NCBI GenBank assembly: GCA_022844165.1
Contig: JALHMH010000030.1
Coordinates: 1-57,271 of the forward strand
Length of the DNA stretch: 57,271 bases
DNA from: Lysobacterales bacterium
GTDB taxonomy: Bacteria; Pseudomonadota; Gammaproteobacteria; Xanthomonadales; SZUA-5
Direction: 5' to 3'
The notes under the pieces are model-generated. The model did not search any database. It saw nothing but the letters and a program-made list of their open reading frames with translations, and was not told where the DNA came from. Positions 1 to 8,784 of the stretch are shown one piece after another. Made by a program: the position numbers and the translations under genes. Every line of letters starts with the position of its first letter. Position 1 is the stretch's first letter.

Positions 1-253
1 ACCCGCAGCTTCAACAGCATCAGCACCTCAGTGCCCACACCATCTCTTCCGCCTTTCCAACCAACCCAACATCTCGTCAGGTGAGCCGCGCATCATAACT
101 GGGAAATGATGGCTGTCAACACCGTCTTGCGTTTTTTTTTGAGTTTTCACTCAAGGGCAGAGCATCTGGGTAGATCCAGCGTTGTATTGGAGGCCCACGA
201 TCGCACAGCGCATATGACAGCGACGCCAGTGGCGCGCCCGGGAACCGGCTCTC
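1..253. other. Window edge, no gene recognised
   Basis: I see no convincing coding region. Short open frames here lack family-like sequence and a ribosome binding site. There is a run of nine T at 132-140 followed by a small inverted repeat (GAGT/ACTC), but the T-run lies before the stem on the + strand, so it does not make a normal terminator for either direction. Confidence 0.4.
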
Positions 254-727
254 TCAATGATGGCCGTGCTCGTGATCATGTGCCTCAGGCGAGTGAACCG
301 CGGAGGCACCGTCAGCAACGACAAAACGCACGACCTGCTGCTTTTCTTCGCACAATTTCAGTGCGACATTAATGGTATCGCCAGGGGCATAGGTTTTGTC
401 TGGACCTATCAGCATCAAGTGATTGCCGCCGGGAGTAAGGCTCTGGGATTGACCGACCTTCACTTCGATCATGTCGAGCTCGCGCATCTTCATCACCCCG
501 TTTTCGTCGACCGTCATACTGTGCAATTCGACGGCGTCGAATCCAGCAGCGCTGGCGCCCTGGATCAGGACGGATTGTTCGTGCGGGTTGTGGAATGTGG
601 CGTAGCCGGCCATCACTTTCGCGCCCGGCGGTGCGGTTCGGATCCAGGCGACCTGCACCGCCAGCTCACCACATGCATCAACTGGACTTGCCATTGTGAG
701 TACCAACATTGCTGCGACAGTTCTCAT
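254..727 (-). CDS. PCu(A)C-type periplasmic copper chaperone
   Basis: 157 residues. Members of this family carry Cu(I) in the periplasm, often for cytochrome c oxidase assembly. An N-terminal secretion signal is visible (MRTVAAMLVLTMASPVDA). The core follows the family pattern: a strand with AWIRTAPPGAKVMAGY, then VELHSMTVDENGVMKMR, which supplies the His and Met ligands, then PGGNHLMLIG with a second His-x-Met. The C-terminus is His-rich (HDHEHGHH), a plausible extra metal site. A much longer open frame extends upstream to about 1006 but overlaps the divergent isomerase gene. The ATG at 727 is preferred because the signal peptide begins there. It is divergent from the next gene with a 67-bp gap. 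Confidence 0.85.
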   Translation of the reverse strand: MRTVAAMLVLTMASPVDACGELAVQVAWIRTAPPGAKVMAGYATFHNPHEQSVLIQGASAAGFDAVELHSMTVDENGVMKMRELDMIEVKVGQSQSLTPGGNHLMLIGPDKTYAPGDTINVALKLCEEKQQVVRFVVADGASAVHSPEAHDHEHGHH

Positions 728-794
728 CTTCGTTCTCTGGAGTAGATTGTTGGCAATGATATGGTGTCGACCATGCGTTTTTCGGAGATGAATC

Positions 795-1544
795 ATGCTG
801 ACCCAGATACGCCATGAAGATGTACTCGAATTGCGCCTCAGTCGACCACCAGTTAACGCATTGTCGCCGGAGCTGATCGCCACGCTACGAAAAGCCGTTG
901 ACGACGCCCCTGCGAATGCCGAGGCGTTGGTGATCAGCGCAGGCCCAGGGCTTTTCAGTGCTGGTCTTGATGTCCCGACACTGTTGACACTTGATCGCGA
1001 CGGCATGTCTCAGGTGTGGAGCGATTTTTTCGCGCTCTTGAGCGGCATCGCCGCCTCACCCATTCCAACCGTTGCAGCAATCACCGGGCATAGCCCAGCC
1101 GGCGGCACGGTAATCGCGCTCAACTGCGACTATCGCGTGATGGCCGAAGGTCCGTTCAAGCTCGGTTTGAACGAAACTCAAGTTGGATTGGCGCTGCCGC
1201 CTGCCATCCTGGGTTCGCTGCAACGTCTCATCGGTCGCCACGCGGCGGAACGACATATCGTCGCCGGCAACATGATCGATGCGGCACAAGCTAGAGCTGT
1301 TGGCCTGGTAGATGAATTGGTGGCACCGGAAAGCGTCATCGAACGCGCCGTGCAGTGGTGCCAATTCCACCTCTCATTGCCCCGCCGAGCAATGACACTC
1401 AATCGCGCAGCCGCCAGAGCCGACTTGGTTGCACTGTATTCTGGGAGCCAGGGGCACATTCACGAATTCGTCAACGGCTGGTTCCATCCCGAAACCCAGT
1501 CGGTGCTGAAGCAATTGGTCGCTCGCCTCAAGGCTCGCAGTTGA
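795..1544 (+). CDS. Enoyl-CoA hydratase/isomerase family, ECI-like
   Basis: 249 residues, a full-length crotonase-fold protein. The oxyanion-hole segments are visible as FSAGLDV and HSPAGGTVIAL. The catalytic segment reads LGLNETQVGL, the arrangement of mitochondrial delta3-delta2-enoyl-CoA isomerase (ECI1), where the Glu of NET(Q) moves the double bond of unsaturated acyl-CoA. I therefore favour isomerase over hydratase; a second catalytic Glu typical of hydratases is not apparent. A GGAG lies about 8 bp before the ATG. It likely serves beta-oxidation of unsaturated fatty acids in the cytoplasm. No other beta-oxidation gene lies nearby, so the assignment rests on motifs. Confidence 0.85.
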   Translation: MLTQIRHEDVLELRLSRPPVNALSPELIATLRKAVDDAPANAEALVISAGPGLFSAGLDVPTLLTLDRDGMSQVWSDFFALLSGIAASPIPTVAAITGHSPAGGTVIALNCDYRVMAEGPFKLGLNETQVGLALPPAILGSLQRLIGRHAAERHIVAGNMIDAAQARAVGLVDELVAPESVIERAVQWCQFHLSLPRRAMTLNRAAARADLVALYSGSQGHIHEFVNGWFHPETQSVLKQLVARLKARS

Positions 1545-1671
1545 GTCGCCTGTGCGGCTTCGCCTCAGACCGCCGAACACACCACACCAGCGCAGGTGTT
1601 GGCAAACTTTAATTCCGCAAACGTCGCGCTTGGGTGTACCCTGTGTTAATTGAAGACTATCGGAGCCCGAT

Positions 1672-2145
1672 ATGCGATCACTGCTTGTTTTGACGCTCTT
1701 CGCCGCCTCGTCAGCCACAGCAGGCGTTACTGTTACTTTCGTCGCACCCGAGAAATTTACCGATGTGCGCGATCGCCAGTTCGCCTCGAAACCAGATAAG
1801 AACCCGCACTTGGCCGCCATTCGTCGGTACACCGAAAAGCGGGCGAAACGCTACCTCACTAAAGGCCAGTCGCTTGAGATCCGATTCCTTGATATCGATC
1901 TTGCTGGCGATCTGCGTCCTCAGTTCCATCCTGAGCTTGTCGACGTGCGCATCGTCAAGAGCATCTACCCACCGCGGATGACGTTCGAGTACGAACTTAA
2001 AGACGACGCTGGTGTGGTGATCAAGAATGAACGTGTCGAACTCAAGGACATTGGATTCGACATGAACCGCACGGGATTGGGAAACGACGCACTGCGCTTT
2101 GAGAAGCGCATGCTCGATCAATGGCTGCGGCACAATCTGCCTTGA
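1672..2145 (+). CDS. DUF3016 domain secreted protein
   Basis: 157 residues with a short signal peptide (about residues 1-17, ending SSATA). The mature part matches the layout I know for DUF3016: V-T-F-V-x-P-E-K-F-T-D near the start, a central LEIRFLDIDLAGD and a C-terminal RFEKRMLDQWLR. The function of the family is unknown. It occurs in Lysobacterales and Alteromonadales, which supports the taxonomic guess. A GGAG stands 6 bp before the ATG. It is probably a monocistronic periplasmic or envelope protein. Confidence 0.8.
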   Translation: MRSLLVLTLFAASSATAGVTVTFVAPEKFTDVRDRQFASKPDKNPHLAAIRRYTEKRAKRYLTKGQSLEIRFLDIDLAGDLRPQFHPELVDVRIVKSIYPPRMTFEYELKDDAGVVIKNERVELKDIGFDMNRTGLGNDALRFEKRMLDQWLRHNLP

Positions 2146-2311
2146 CGCCGGTCGGCGCGGCCGTTCGCTGCACACTTCCGCGTCTTTGATACAACAAGCA
2201 ACGTTGCTCATCCGTACAGTTGCATCGGTTTGCCTGTCGCTCAACGCAGCGTGACTGCTTGCCTGAACTTGGCAGTAGTCGACAACGGTCAACGCAGGTA
2301 GCCTGTGTGCC

Positions 2312-3121
2312 TTGTCCGTTGATTCGAGCCGACCGGTGAGTTCACCTCCAAACGCACCACCGAAGATTGCGTTCGTCGCGAGCAAAGCGGAACCGGCACA
2401 GGCTGCGCTCAACTCGCTGCTTGCTCGGTATCCATCGGTACCGGTCAAAGAGGCGGATGTTATTGTCGCGCTTGGCGGCGACGGATTTATGCTCCAGTCA
2501 CTGCATCGGCATGCCGCCGAACGCAAAACACCGGTGTTTGGAATGAAGCTCGGAACGGTGGGGTTCCTGATGAACCTGTACCGGGAGGATGGTTTGCTGG
2601 CGCGCCTCGCCGTCGCCCAAAAGGCCGTACTCAATCCGCTGAGAATGCGTGCAATCGGCGAATCGGGCGGCGTGCATACGGCACATGCCATCAACGAAGT
2701 CTCGCTGCTGCGCCAAACCAAACAGGCCGCAAAACTGCGCATTTGGATTGATGGAATATCGCGCGTCGAAGAGTTGATCTGCGACGGGGCGTTGTTGGCC
2801 ACCGCTGCAGGCAGTACTGCCTACAATCTTTCGGCCTATGGCCCGATCTTACCGCTCGGCTCGGACGTGTTGGCATTGACACCAATTAGTCCATTCCGCC
2901 CCCGACGCTGGAGGGGCGCTGTGGTCAAGCGCACCGCGGTAGTGAAGTTCGAAGTATTGGATCACTACAAGCGCCCGGTTAGTGCCACCGCCGACGCCAC
3001 TGAGGTCCGCGATGTCGTCGAGGTCGAAGTGGCCGAGGCGCCAGAAGAAGCACTGACGGTACTTTTCGATCCGGAGCACAGTTTGGAAGAGCGGATTCTT
3101 GCCGAACAGTTTGCGATGTAG
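2312..3121 (+). CDS. nadK: NAD kinase (NadK)
   Basis: 269 residues; phosphorylates NAD to NADP in the cytoplasm. The diagnostic GGDG motif is at about residues 55-58 ([11 protein letters not shown]), followed by INEVSLLR near 127 and the [15 protein letters not shown] segment near 158-173 that binds the nicotinamide side. It is the short form lacking the N-terminal extension of enterobacterial NadK, as in Xanthomonadales and alphaproteobacteria. The listed start is TTG; an in-frame GTG at 2336 is an alternative, and the upstream region has no strong Shine-Dalgarno sequence that decides between them. The C-terminal [12 protein letters not shown] is well preserved. Confidence 0.9.
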   Translation: MSVDSSRPVSSPPNAPPKIAFVASKAEPAQAALNSLLARYPSVPVKEADVIVALGGDGFMLQSLHRHAAERKTPVFGMKLGTVGFLMNLYREDGLLARLAVAQKAVLNPLRMRAIGESGGVHTAHAINEVSLLRQTKQAAKLRIWIDGISRVEELICDGALLATAAGSTAYNLSAYGPILPLGSDVLALTPISPFRPRRWRGAVVKRTAVVKFEVLDHYKRPVSATADATEVRDVVEVEVAEAPEEALTVLFDPEHSLEERILAEQFAM

Positions 3122-3132
3122 GCCCAGGGCGC

Positions 3133-3422
3133 TCAGTCACTTCGAGTGAGCAACATCCTGGTGCTGTTGTCTCCGGTGATTAACACGCGCCCGTTTTCGA
3201 CGTAGTAGCGTCCAAGATCAACTGTCTGCGGCATTCCATTGTCATTGCCGAGGTTTTGTCTCGACCACACGATATCGCTCGCGGCACCGCCGTCGCCAGC
3301 GCTGCTGGCAATCACGCATCGAACCCGGTACCCGTTCCGTCACGCTCGAAGCTGGTCTCAACCGCATCGCCATAGGTTTCGGCCGAAGTACGGAGCACCG
3401 AAACCACAACCAAGAATCGCAC
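3133..3422 (-). pseudogene. Small secreted protein broken by a frameshift
   Basis: Two reading frames appear to form one product. A GTG at 3422 opens a frame with a short hydrophobic start (MRFLVVVSVLRTSA) that continues ETYGDAVETSFERDGTG and then hits TGA. The adjacent frame runs on as YRVRCVIASSAGDGG to the stop at 3133. The switch falls at a GGG run near 3334-3340; one extra G would join the frames into roughly 95 residues. Either the gene is a recent pseudogene or the base is a homopolymer sequencing error. The gene follows the 438-residue membrane protein on the same strand and may share its transcript. I recognise no family. Confidence 0.4.
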
Positions 3423-3437
3423 CTGTCCCCCAGCCGT

Positions 3438-4754
3438 TCAACGCCAGAAAACGATGCGCCAGGGTTCGACGGGCCGTTGCTCGTCAGGATCTTGCGGGCG
3501 AGCGACGCTGATCACATGGCGACCATGCGGCAATTTACGGACATCGATCATCACTTGATAACCGCGCAGCCCCCGTTGATCAGCTCCCAGGTCGAAGCCT
3601 GCGGAAATGGGCTCATGATTTAACGTCAACTTGTACACACGCTCGGCGCAATCCAGCAGTTCGCTGGTGTAACGAGCTTCTTGCTCACTGGCTATCGGAG
3701 CATCCTTGTCGAGTATTGGCTTCGCGAGCGCCGGACAAGCCCGAGCGATGTCGTCGCTGTTAGCCGACTCAATATGCGGTATGAAAAGATCCAGATACGG
3801 CCCAAGTACGAGTGGATCGGGAATACTGGGTACCGGCCGCAATTGCGCCTGGTCCGCGGATCGACTCCGATAGTGCGCCGAGTCCAGCTGCCGGTCGCGC
3901 CCATCCAGCGGCAACAGCGACTCTCCCGGCATCGCCAGACGTCCGGTGTGAAGCGACAATTCGACTAATACCCACGCCAGCAGCGTATAGACGACACCGA
4001 TAAAAACGATGTTGCTCTTCACCGTGCCAAGACGACTGGAAATCGTCTGCATCAAATAACCAGTGATCCAGCCTGACGATATCAGTGCGTTAGCATAGTA
4101 GAACGCTCGCATGATTCTTGCTGTTTGGCTGTTCGGTGCAAGGCGCGAACCCCAATAGCGGTCAACAAGGCCAACCAGCATGATAGGCCCAAGCAGAATG
4201 CTGAATATCGTAAGAACAACCCAAGGCGGCGCCGAAACCCCGGTGATCGCGTGGGAAACGCTGTCGATGACCAGCATCGAAACCGAACTGAACACGGTAA
4301 TCGCGATCGACAACGTGGCGATCAGGATGCCTAACGCAAACACAAAACTAGCGTAGTTGTCTGCACGCTCGATCGCGTCGCCGGGCGCCGGAATCGTACT
4401 GCGTAGGTAATCGCGAAACACCGGCCTTCGCTTGAGCTTATCGAAGTCGATCCCTTGCGGGTACACCGAATACAAACCTAACATCGCGACCCAGATCGCG
4501 CGCAACGCGAGATGCAAACCGAAGGTGAGGATCAACGCATACGCGACCACCTTCGCGTACAAAAACAGAATCGAGGATGCGACCAGAGACGAGCCGCCTG
4601 CACGAGGTGTCCATTCGAAGTACATCTGGTCGATTGCAGCCGGCGCCTGGGTCGTCGCAAACACCAGAGCACCAGAAAGCAAGAGTTCGACTTCCCAGGT
4701 TGGTGTTGTGTTCTTGGGCAGAACAACCGGTTCTTCGCGATCGGAGGGACTCAT
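3438..4754 (-). CDS. Unknown integral membrane protein
   Basis: 438 residues, not recognised. Hydrophobic segments occur around residues 55-90 (two), 133-160, 176-200, 217-238 and 247-267, so five or six membrane spans are likely. The C-terminal ~170 residues are soluble and include a proline-rich stretch and a final beta-like domain (YQVMIDVRKLPHGRHVISVAR). There is no signal peptide; the N-terminus is charged and probably cytoplasmic. The gene sits downstream of rpoD on the same strand, about 260 bp away with a possible terminator between, so it is probably separately transcribed. Confidence 0.7.
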   Translation of the reverse strand: MSPSDREEPVVLPKNTTPTWEVELLLSGALVFATTQAPAAIDQMYFEWTPRAGGSSLVASSILFLYAKVVAYALILTFGLHLALRAIWVAMLGLYSVYPQGIDFDKLKRRPVFRDYLRSTIPAPGDAIERADNYASFVFALGILIATLSIAITVFSSVSMLVIDSVSHAITGVSAPPWVVLTIFSILLGPIMLVGLVDRYWGSRLAPNSQTARIMRAFYYANALISSGWITGYLMQTISSRLGTVKSNIVFIGVVYTLLAWVLVELSLHTGRLAMPGESLLPLDGRDRQLDSAHYRSRSADQAQLRPVPSIPDPLVLGPYLDLFIPHIESANSDDIARACPALAKPILDKDAPIASEQEARYTSELLDCAERVYKLTLNHEPISAGFDLGADQRGLRGYQVMIDVRKLPHGRHVISVARPQDPDEQRPVEPWRIVFWR

Positions 4755-4904
4755 GGGTTTCGGACCCTTATGGTGGCCCCAACGGCAGCGTATCGCCCTC
4801 GTGGGACATGCATCTAAGACACAAAAATGCGCCTTCTTGCTCCAGGGCAGAGTTGCAAATCCCCGCCATACACTATGGCTACGGTTTGAAACGCTGCCCT
4901 GACC

Positions 4905-4929
4905 AAAAATCAGACGGCCCTACACGTCT
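4905..4929 (-). terminator. Possible rpoD terminator
   Basis: On the minus strand a 5-bp stem (AGACG/CGTCT, loop of 8) is followed by TGATTTTTGG. It lies about 85 bp past the rpoD stop. The stem is short, so this is a weak call. Confidence 0.35.
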
Positions 4930-5013
4930 CGTCAAGCGCAAAACACCACCACATTTGTCAGCGGCTCGCCGAAGGACGGCCGTTGGGCTCCAATGCGGTT
5001 GGAATGCGACGGC

Positions 5014-6897
5014 TCAATCCAGGTCGAGGAAGCTTCGCAGTTGCTCGCTGCGGGAAGGATGACGCAGCTTGCGCAGGGCTTTAGCTTCAATCTGCCGGAT
5101 GCGCTCGCGCGTCACATCGAACTGTTTGCCGACTTCTTCCAGCGTGTGGTCGGTGTTGAGATCGATGCCGAATCGCATGCGCAGGACCTTTGCTTCGCGC
5201 GGCGTCAGACCTGACAGCACATCTTTGACCGTCTCCGACAACCCCAGGTTCGTCGCTTCTTCGACCGGCGAGACGATGGAAATATCTTCTATAAAATCGC
5301 CCAGGTGCGAGTCTTCGTCATCGCCAATCGGGGTCTCCATTGAGATCGGCTCTTTGGCGATTTTGAGGACCTTGCGAATCTTGTCCTCTGGCATGTCCAT
5401 CTTGACCGCCAACTCTTCTGGTGTGGGCTCGCGGCCCATCTCCTGAAGCATTTGACGGCTGATGCGATTGAGCTTGTTGATCGTCTCGATCATGTGCACG
5501 GGGATGCGAATGGTGCGCGCCTGATCGGCAATGGAGCGTGTAATCGCCTGACGAATCCACCAGGTGGCGTAGGTCGAGAACTTATACCCACGGCGATACT
5601 CGAACTTGTCAACTGCCTTCATCAGGCCGATGTTGCCTTCTTGAATCAGGTCAAGGAACTGCAGGCCACGATTCGTATACTTTTTGGCAATCGAGATGAC
5701 GAGACGCAAGTTGGCCTCGACCATTTCTTTTTTCGCTTTGCGCGCTTTGGCTTCGCCGATGGCCACCGCGCGATTAATTTCTTTGATCTCGCCACTCGAC
5801 AAGTTCAGCGAGCTCTCCAGCGAAATGCGCTTTGCTTGTTCCGTCAATACATTGTCGCGAACCGACTTCAGTCCCGCTGTCCATTTCTGCTTGACAACGA
5901 GCTGGTCATCGATCCAGGTAAGATTGGTTTCGTTACCGACAAAGCTGCGCACGAAATGGGCCTGCGGCATCTTGGCGCGATGCACGCAAAGATCGCGAAT
6001 AGCACGCTCGTGCTGCCGAATCGTCGCCACCACTTCGCGCAGCTTGCGCGTGAAGCTCTCGATGATCGACTGCGGCAGTTTCAGCTTCAAAAACTCCGCG
6101 CCCATCTCTTCGCGCACAACCAGCGTGTTTTGATGGTGCGGACCGTGTTTGCCGTGCGCCGTCTGAAAGCGCGCGTACATCTCGCGCAGCAGCGTCATGC
6201 GCCGGGCAACTTCCTCCGGATCGGGGCCGGTCTCCGGCGTCGTCGCTTCTTCATCGCTCTCGCCATCACCGGCAACGGGGGGCGTGTCAATGACCTCTTC
6301 GTCGAGCTCAGCATCCTCGTCCAGAACTTCTTCGCCGATTTCTTCGTCGCTGGATTGCTCCATATCGGCAAAACCGATGACGATCTCCGCCAGTCGCTTA
6401 CCACCTTCGAGATGCACATCGTAGTCGTCGAGAAGAATCTGCACCGACCAGGGAAAACTGGCCAGCGCATGTTGCACTTGAACCAATCCCTCTTCGATGC
6501 GTTTGGCGATCGCAATCTCGCCCTCTCGGGTCAAGAGTTCTACGGTACCCATCTCGCGCATGTACATGCGCACGGGATCGGTCGTTCGGCCAACATCGCC
6601 GTCGAGCGCCTGCAATGCGGCGACCGCTTCTTCGGTGGTGTCTTCCTCGGGCGCCGGCGCCGGCGTCTCAGGTACGATCAACGTCTCAGTGTCGGGCGCA
6701 GTCTCATGCACCTCGATACCCATGTCATTGATCATGTTGATGATGTCTTCGATCTGCTCCGGATCGACGATGTCGTCGGGAAGAATATCGTTGACTTCGG
6801 AATAGGTCAGGAAGCCCTGTTCCTTGCCCTTGGTGATCAGCTGCTTTAATTGCGACTGCTGATCGGCAGGCGGTGTAATCTGCTCCGGGTTTTCCAT
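5014..6897 (-). CDS. rpoD: RNA polymerase sigma factor RpoD (sigma-70)
   Basis: 627 residues, close to the usual length for a proteobacterial primary sigma factor. Visible in order are region 1.1 ([20 protein letters not shown]), an acidic non-conserved insert (about 195-235), region 1.2 ([20 protein letters not shown], near residue 105), region 2 with the core-binding [19 protein letters not shown] and the -10 recognition helix [14 protein letters not shown], region 3, and region 4.2 with the helix-turn-helix [18 protein letters not shown] and the terminal LRSFLDLD. It directs housekeeping transcription. The usual dnaG/rpsU neighbours are absent here, so the gene stands outside the classical macromolecular synthesis operon. 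Confidence 0.98.
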   Translation of the reverse strand: MENPEQITPPADQQSQLKQLITKGKEQGFLTYSEVNDILPDDIVDPEQIEDIINMINDMGIEVHETAPDTETLIVPETPAPAPEEDTTEEAVAALQALDGDVGRTTDPVRMYMREMGTVELLTREGEIAIAKRIEEGLVQVQHALASFPWSVQILLDDYDVHLEGGKRLAEIVIGFADMEQSSDEEIGEEVLDEDAELDEEVIDTPPVAGDGESDEEATTPETGPDPEEVARRMTLLREMYARFQTAHGKHGPHHQNTLVVREEMGAEFLKLKLPQSIIESFTRKLREVVATIRQHERAIRDLCVHRAKMPQAHFVRSFVGNETNLTWIDDQLVVKQKWTAGLKSVRDNVLTEQAKRISLESSLNLSSGEIKEINRAVAIGEAKARKAKKEMVEANLRLVISIAKKYTNRGLQFLDLIQEGNIGLMKAVDKFEYRRGYKFSTYATWWIRQAITRSIADQARTIRIPVHMIETINKLNRISRQMLQEMGREPTPEELAVKMDMPEDKIRKVLKIAKEPISMETPIGDDEDSHLGDFIEDISIVSPVEEATNLGLSETVKDVLSGLTPREAKVLRMRFGIDLNTDHTLEEVGKQFDVTRERIRQIEAKALRKLRHPSRSEQLRSFLDLD

Positions 6898-7080
6898 GCG
6901 CGGGACCTAGGCCTTCATCTTTGATCGACCACATTGCGGCGCGAAGGCGCAATCGCAATGTGAGTTCGGCGGGTAATGTTCCAAGCGGTTCGGGAGCATT
7001 CAGGCTTGGATAAGAACCGAGCAGTATAACCAAAGACGCGGAATCCGCCTGAAGAATTTCTTAACGGATGCTCAAATTTG

Positions 7081-7097
7081 GCGAGGCAATGCCTCGC
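7081..7097. other. Perfect inverted repeat downstream of iaaA
   Basis: GCGAGGC-AAT-GCCTCGC forms a 7-bp stem with a 3-base loop, about 37 bp after the stop of the minus-strand isoaspartyl peptidase gene. No clear T-run follows on either strand, so it may be a weak or Rho-assisted terminator or an mRNA-stabilising hairpin. Confidence 0.4.
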
Positions 7098-7133
7098 TCG
7101 ATGGAGGCAAGCGCTTGGAAATTTCGCGACCTG

Positions 7134-8135
7134 CTAAGGAAAAATCGCTATGACGCGTTTCCCTCGCCCGTCGATCGCCGCCCGATACATGCCGCTGGTA
7201 TTGAACGGCATGCGCACACGGCCATCGGCACCAAGCGCGATCACGCCACCGTTGCCGCCCAACTCGGGGACCTTCTTGAGCACCACTTCATCGGCAGCAT
7301 TTGCGACACTGAACTTGCCGTAGGCGACGCGCGCACAGATATCGGCGGCAACGTTCAGACGGATGAAAAACTCACCCCAGCCGGTCGCAGATACGGCGCA
7401 ATTACGATCGGCGAAAGTGCCCGCGCCGATGATCGGCACATCGCCAACGCGGCCGTAGCGCTTCATCATCATGCCGCCGGTTGAGGTGGCTGCCGCCAGC
7501 TCGCCTTTGGCATCCAGCGCCACTGCCCCCACGGTGCCAAAGTAGTTGACCGCAGGAAGCATGGCACGAGGGCCTTCGGCTTGCGCTTTCGCACGCAGGT
7601 ACTGTTGCCAACGATCTTCGGTCTTGAAGTACTCGGGAGGCGCGAATTCAAGTTTCAGCTCAGCCGCGAACGCCTCGGCGCCGCCACCAATCAGCATCAC
7701 ATGCGGACTGCGCTCCATCACGCCCCGAGCCAGCAATATCGGGTTCTTGATACGAGTGACACCGGCCACAGCGCCAGCCCGCCGCGTCGCGCCATCCATG
7801 ATGGCTGCGTCCAACTCATTGCGGCCGTCGGCGGTAAAAACCGCGCCCCTGCCTGCATTGAAATGCGGCGAATCCTCAAGCAGAACAACTACGCGCGTCA
7901 CCGCGTCGAGCGCAGTGCCGCCCTCTTCCAGTATGGCGTAACCGGCATCCAGTGCTTTCGCCAGGTCGGCGCGAATCTCCGTCTCGCGAGCCTCACTTAT
8001 TTCGCTCTTCGATATCGTCCCCGCACCACCGTGAATGGCGATCGCGATCGGCGGATCGGCGTTGGTGCCGGAACTACCGCTAAAGAGCAGTGCGATGAAT
8101 ATCGCATTTCGGAGAAGTCGATCGAATTCAAGCAT
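7134..8135 (-). CDS. iaaA: Isoaspartyl peptidase / plant-type L-asparaginase
   Basis: 333 residues, Ntn-hydrolase of the IaaA family. It cleaves isoaspartyl dipeptides and L-asparagine after self-processing. The family start IAIHGGAGT is at residues 32-40, and the autocleavage site and nucleophile are in FGTVGAVALD, with Thr201 as the predicted catalytic residue, followed by AATSTGG. DSPHFNAGRG is also conserved. A hydrophobic N-terminus (residues 8-20) resembles a signal peptide, suggesting a periplasmic form. Its ATG overlaps the end of the DUF4276 gene by 8 bp, so it is probably translated from a shared mRNA with the two genes upstream. That is odd company for a metabolic enzyme. Confidence 0.92.
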   Translation of the reverse strand: MLEFDRLLRNAIFIALLFSGSSGTNADPPIAIAIHGGAGTISKSEISEARETEIRADLAKALDAGYAILEEGGTALDAVTRVVVLLEDSPHFNAGRGAVFTADGRNELDAAIMDGATRRAGAVAGVTRIKNPILLARGVMERSPHVMLIGGGAEAFAAELKLEFAPPEYFKTEDRWQQYLRAKAQAEGPRAMLPAVNYFGTVGAVALDAKGELAAATSTGGMMMKRYGRVGDVPIIGAGTFADRNCAVSATGWGEFFIRLNVAADICARVAYGKFSVANAADEVVLKKVPELGGNGGVIALGADGRVRMPFNTSGMYRAAIDGRGKRVIAIFP

Positions 8136-8784
8136 TGGAGTTCACCAGCCGTCGAAGCCCATCGCGTAGCTTGCAAAAACTTGGAGAGTTGTTGCGGTCG
8201 ACGTCAAGCAAGGGGCCCAGTTTTCGGGCCCAGTCGAACTTGACCTGGCCAGGCAAGGGCCATCCTGCTTTCTTGACCGCCGCTGACCCGCCAGGATAGA
8301 TGGCATCCGCCAGGATCTCCCAAGTACCGCAGACACTGTCCTGAACATAGCGATTGAGAATCTCAGCTTTTGCTCGTGGATAGGCCCGCGTCAAGGCGTC
8401 ACGATCTCCAAAGTACCATGCTTCCATTTCTTCGATGGCCAGTCGAAAAAGCGTCCGGTCGCCGGCATCTACGGCATTGGCCACCTGTGTCAATTGCTGC
8501 AAGAACTCGACGCAGTTTCGGCGATCGGAGTCGAGAACAACCATCACGGCATCGATCGACGGCGTCTTCCTGAATCCCCTGAGCAATCTCGGAAGCTGGT
8601 CGAGCAAAATGCGGCCGGCGGCGTCTTGCCCAGACTTCAGGCCTTTGGGAATTCTGCCAATGCCCTTGTAGGCATGTAGTCTCCAGAAGTGCGTTTGGCC
8701 CGATTCGCCGATCAACTTTGGAATGAGCGATTCAAGCAGCGCCTTCCCGGACTGGTCCTCTACAAGGATCTCGATGTGCATCAT
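8128..8784 (-). CDS. DUF4276 family TOPRIM-like protein
   Basis: 218 residues. The N-terminal IEILVEDQSGKALLESLIP resembles the first TOPRIM motif with its conserved Glu, and VVLDSDRRN supplies an acidic Asp-x-Asp motif near residue 90. IEEMEAWYFGD is typical of DUF4276. The ATG overlaps the stop of the ATPase gene upstream (ATGA), which implies coupled translation and a functional pair. Paired ABC-type ATPases and TOPRIM-like partners are known in defence modules such as PARIS and OLD-type systems. By that analogy this protein could be the nuclease or effector partner, an inference not tested here. Confidence 0.75.
   Translation of the reverse strand: MMHIEILVEDQSGKALLESLIPKLIGESGQTHFWRLHAYKGIGRIPKGLKSGQDAAGRILLDQLPRLLRGFRKTPSIDAVMVVLDSDRRNCVEFLQQLTQVANAVDAGDRTLFRLAIEEMEAWYFGDRDALTRAYPRAKAEILNRYVQDSVCGTWEILADAIYPGGSAAVKKAGWPLPGQVKFDWARKLGPLLDVDRNNSPSFCKLRDGLRRLVNSNA

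Noticed and set aside
120..155. Rho-independent terminator at the nine-T run
   Set aside because: The T-run precedes the short stem on the + strand and reads as A on the minus strand, so the order is wrong for both directions.
728..1006. N-terminal extension of the copper chaperone frame
   Set aside because: It overlaps the start of the divergent isomerase gene and lacks similarity; the signal peptide starts at 727.
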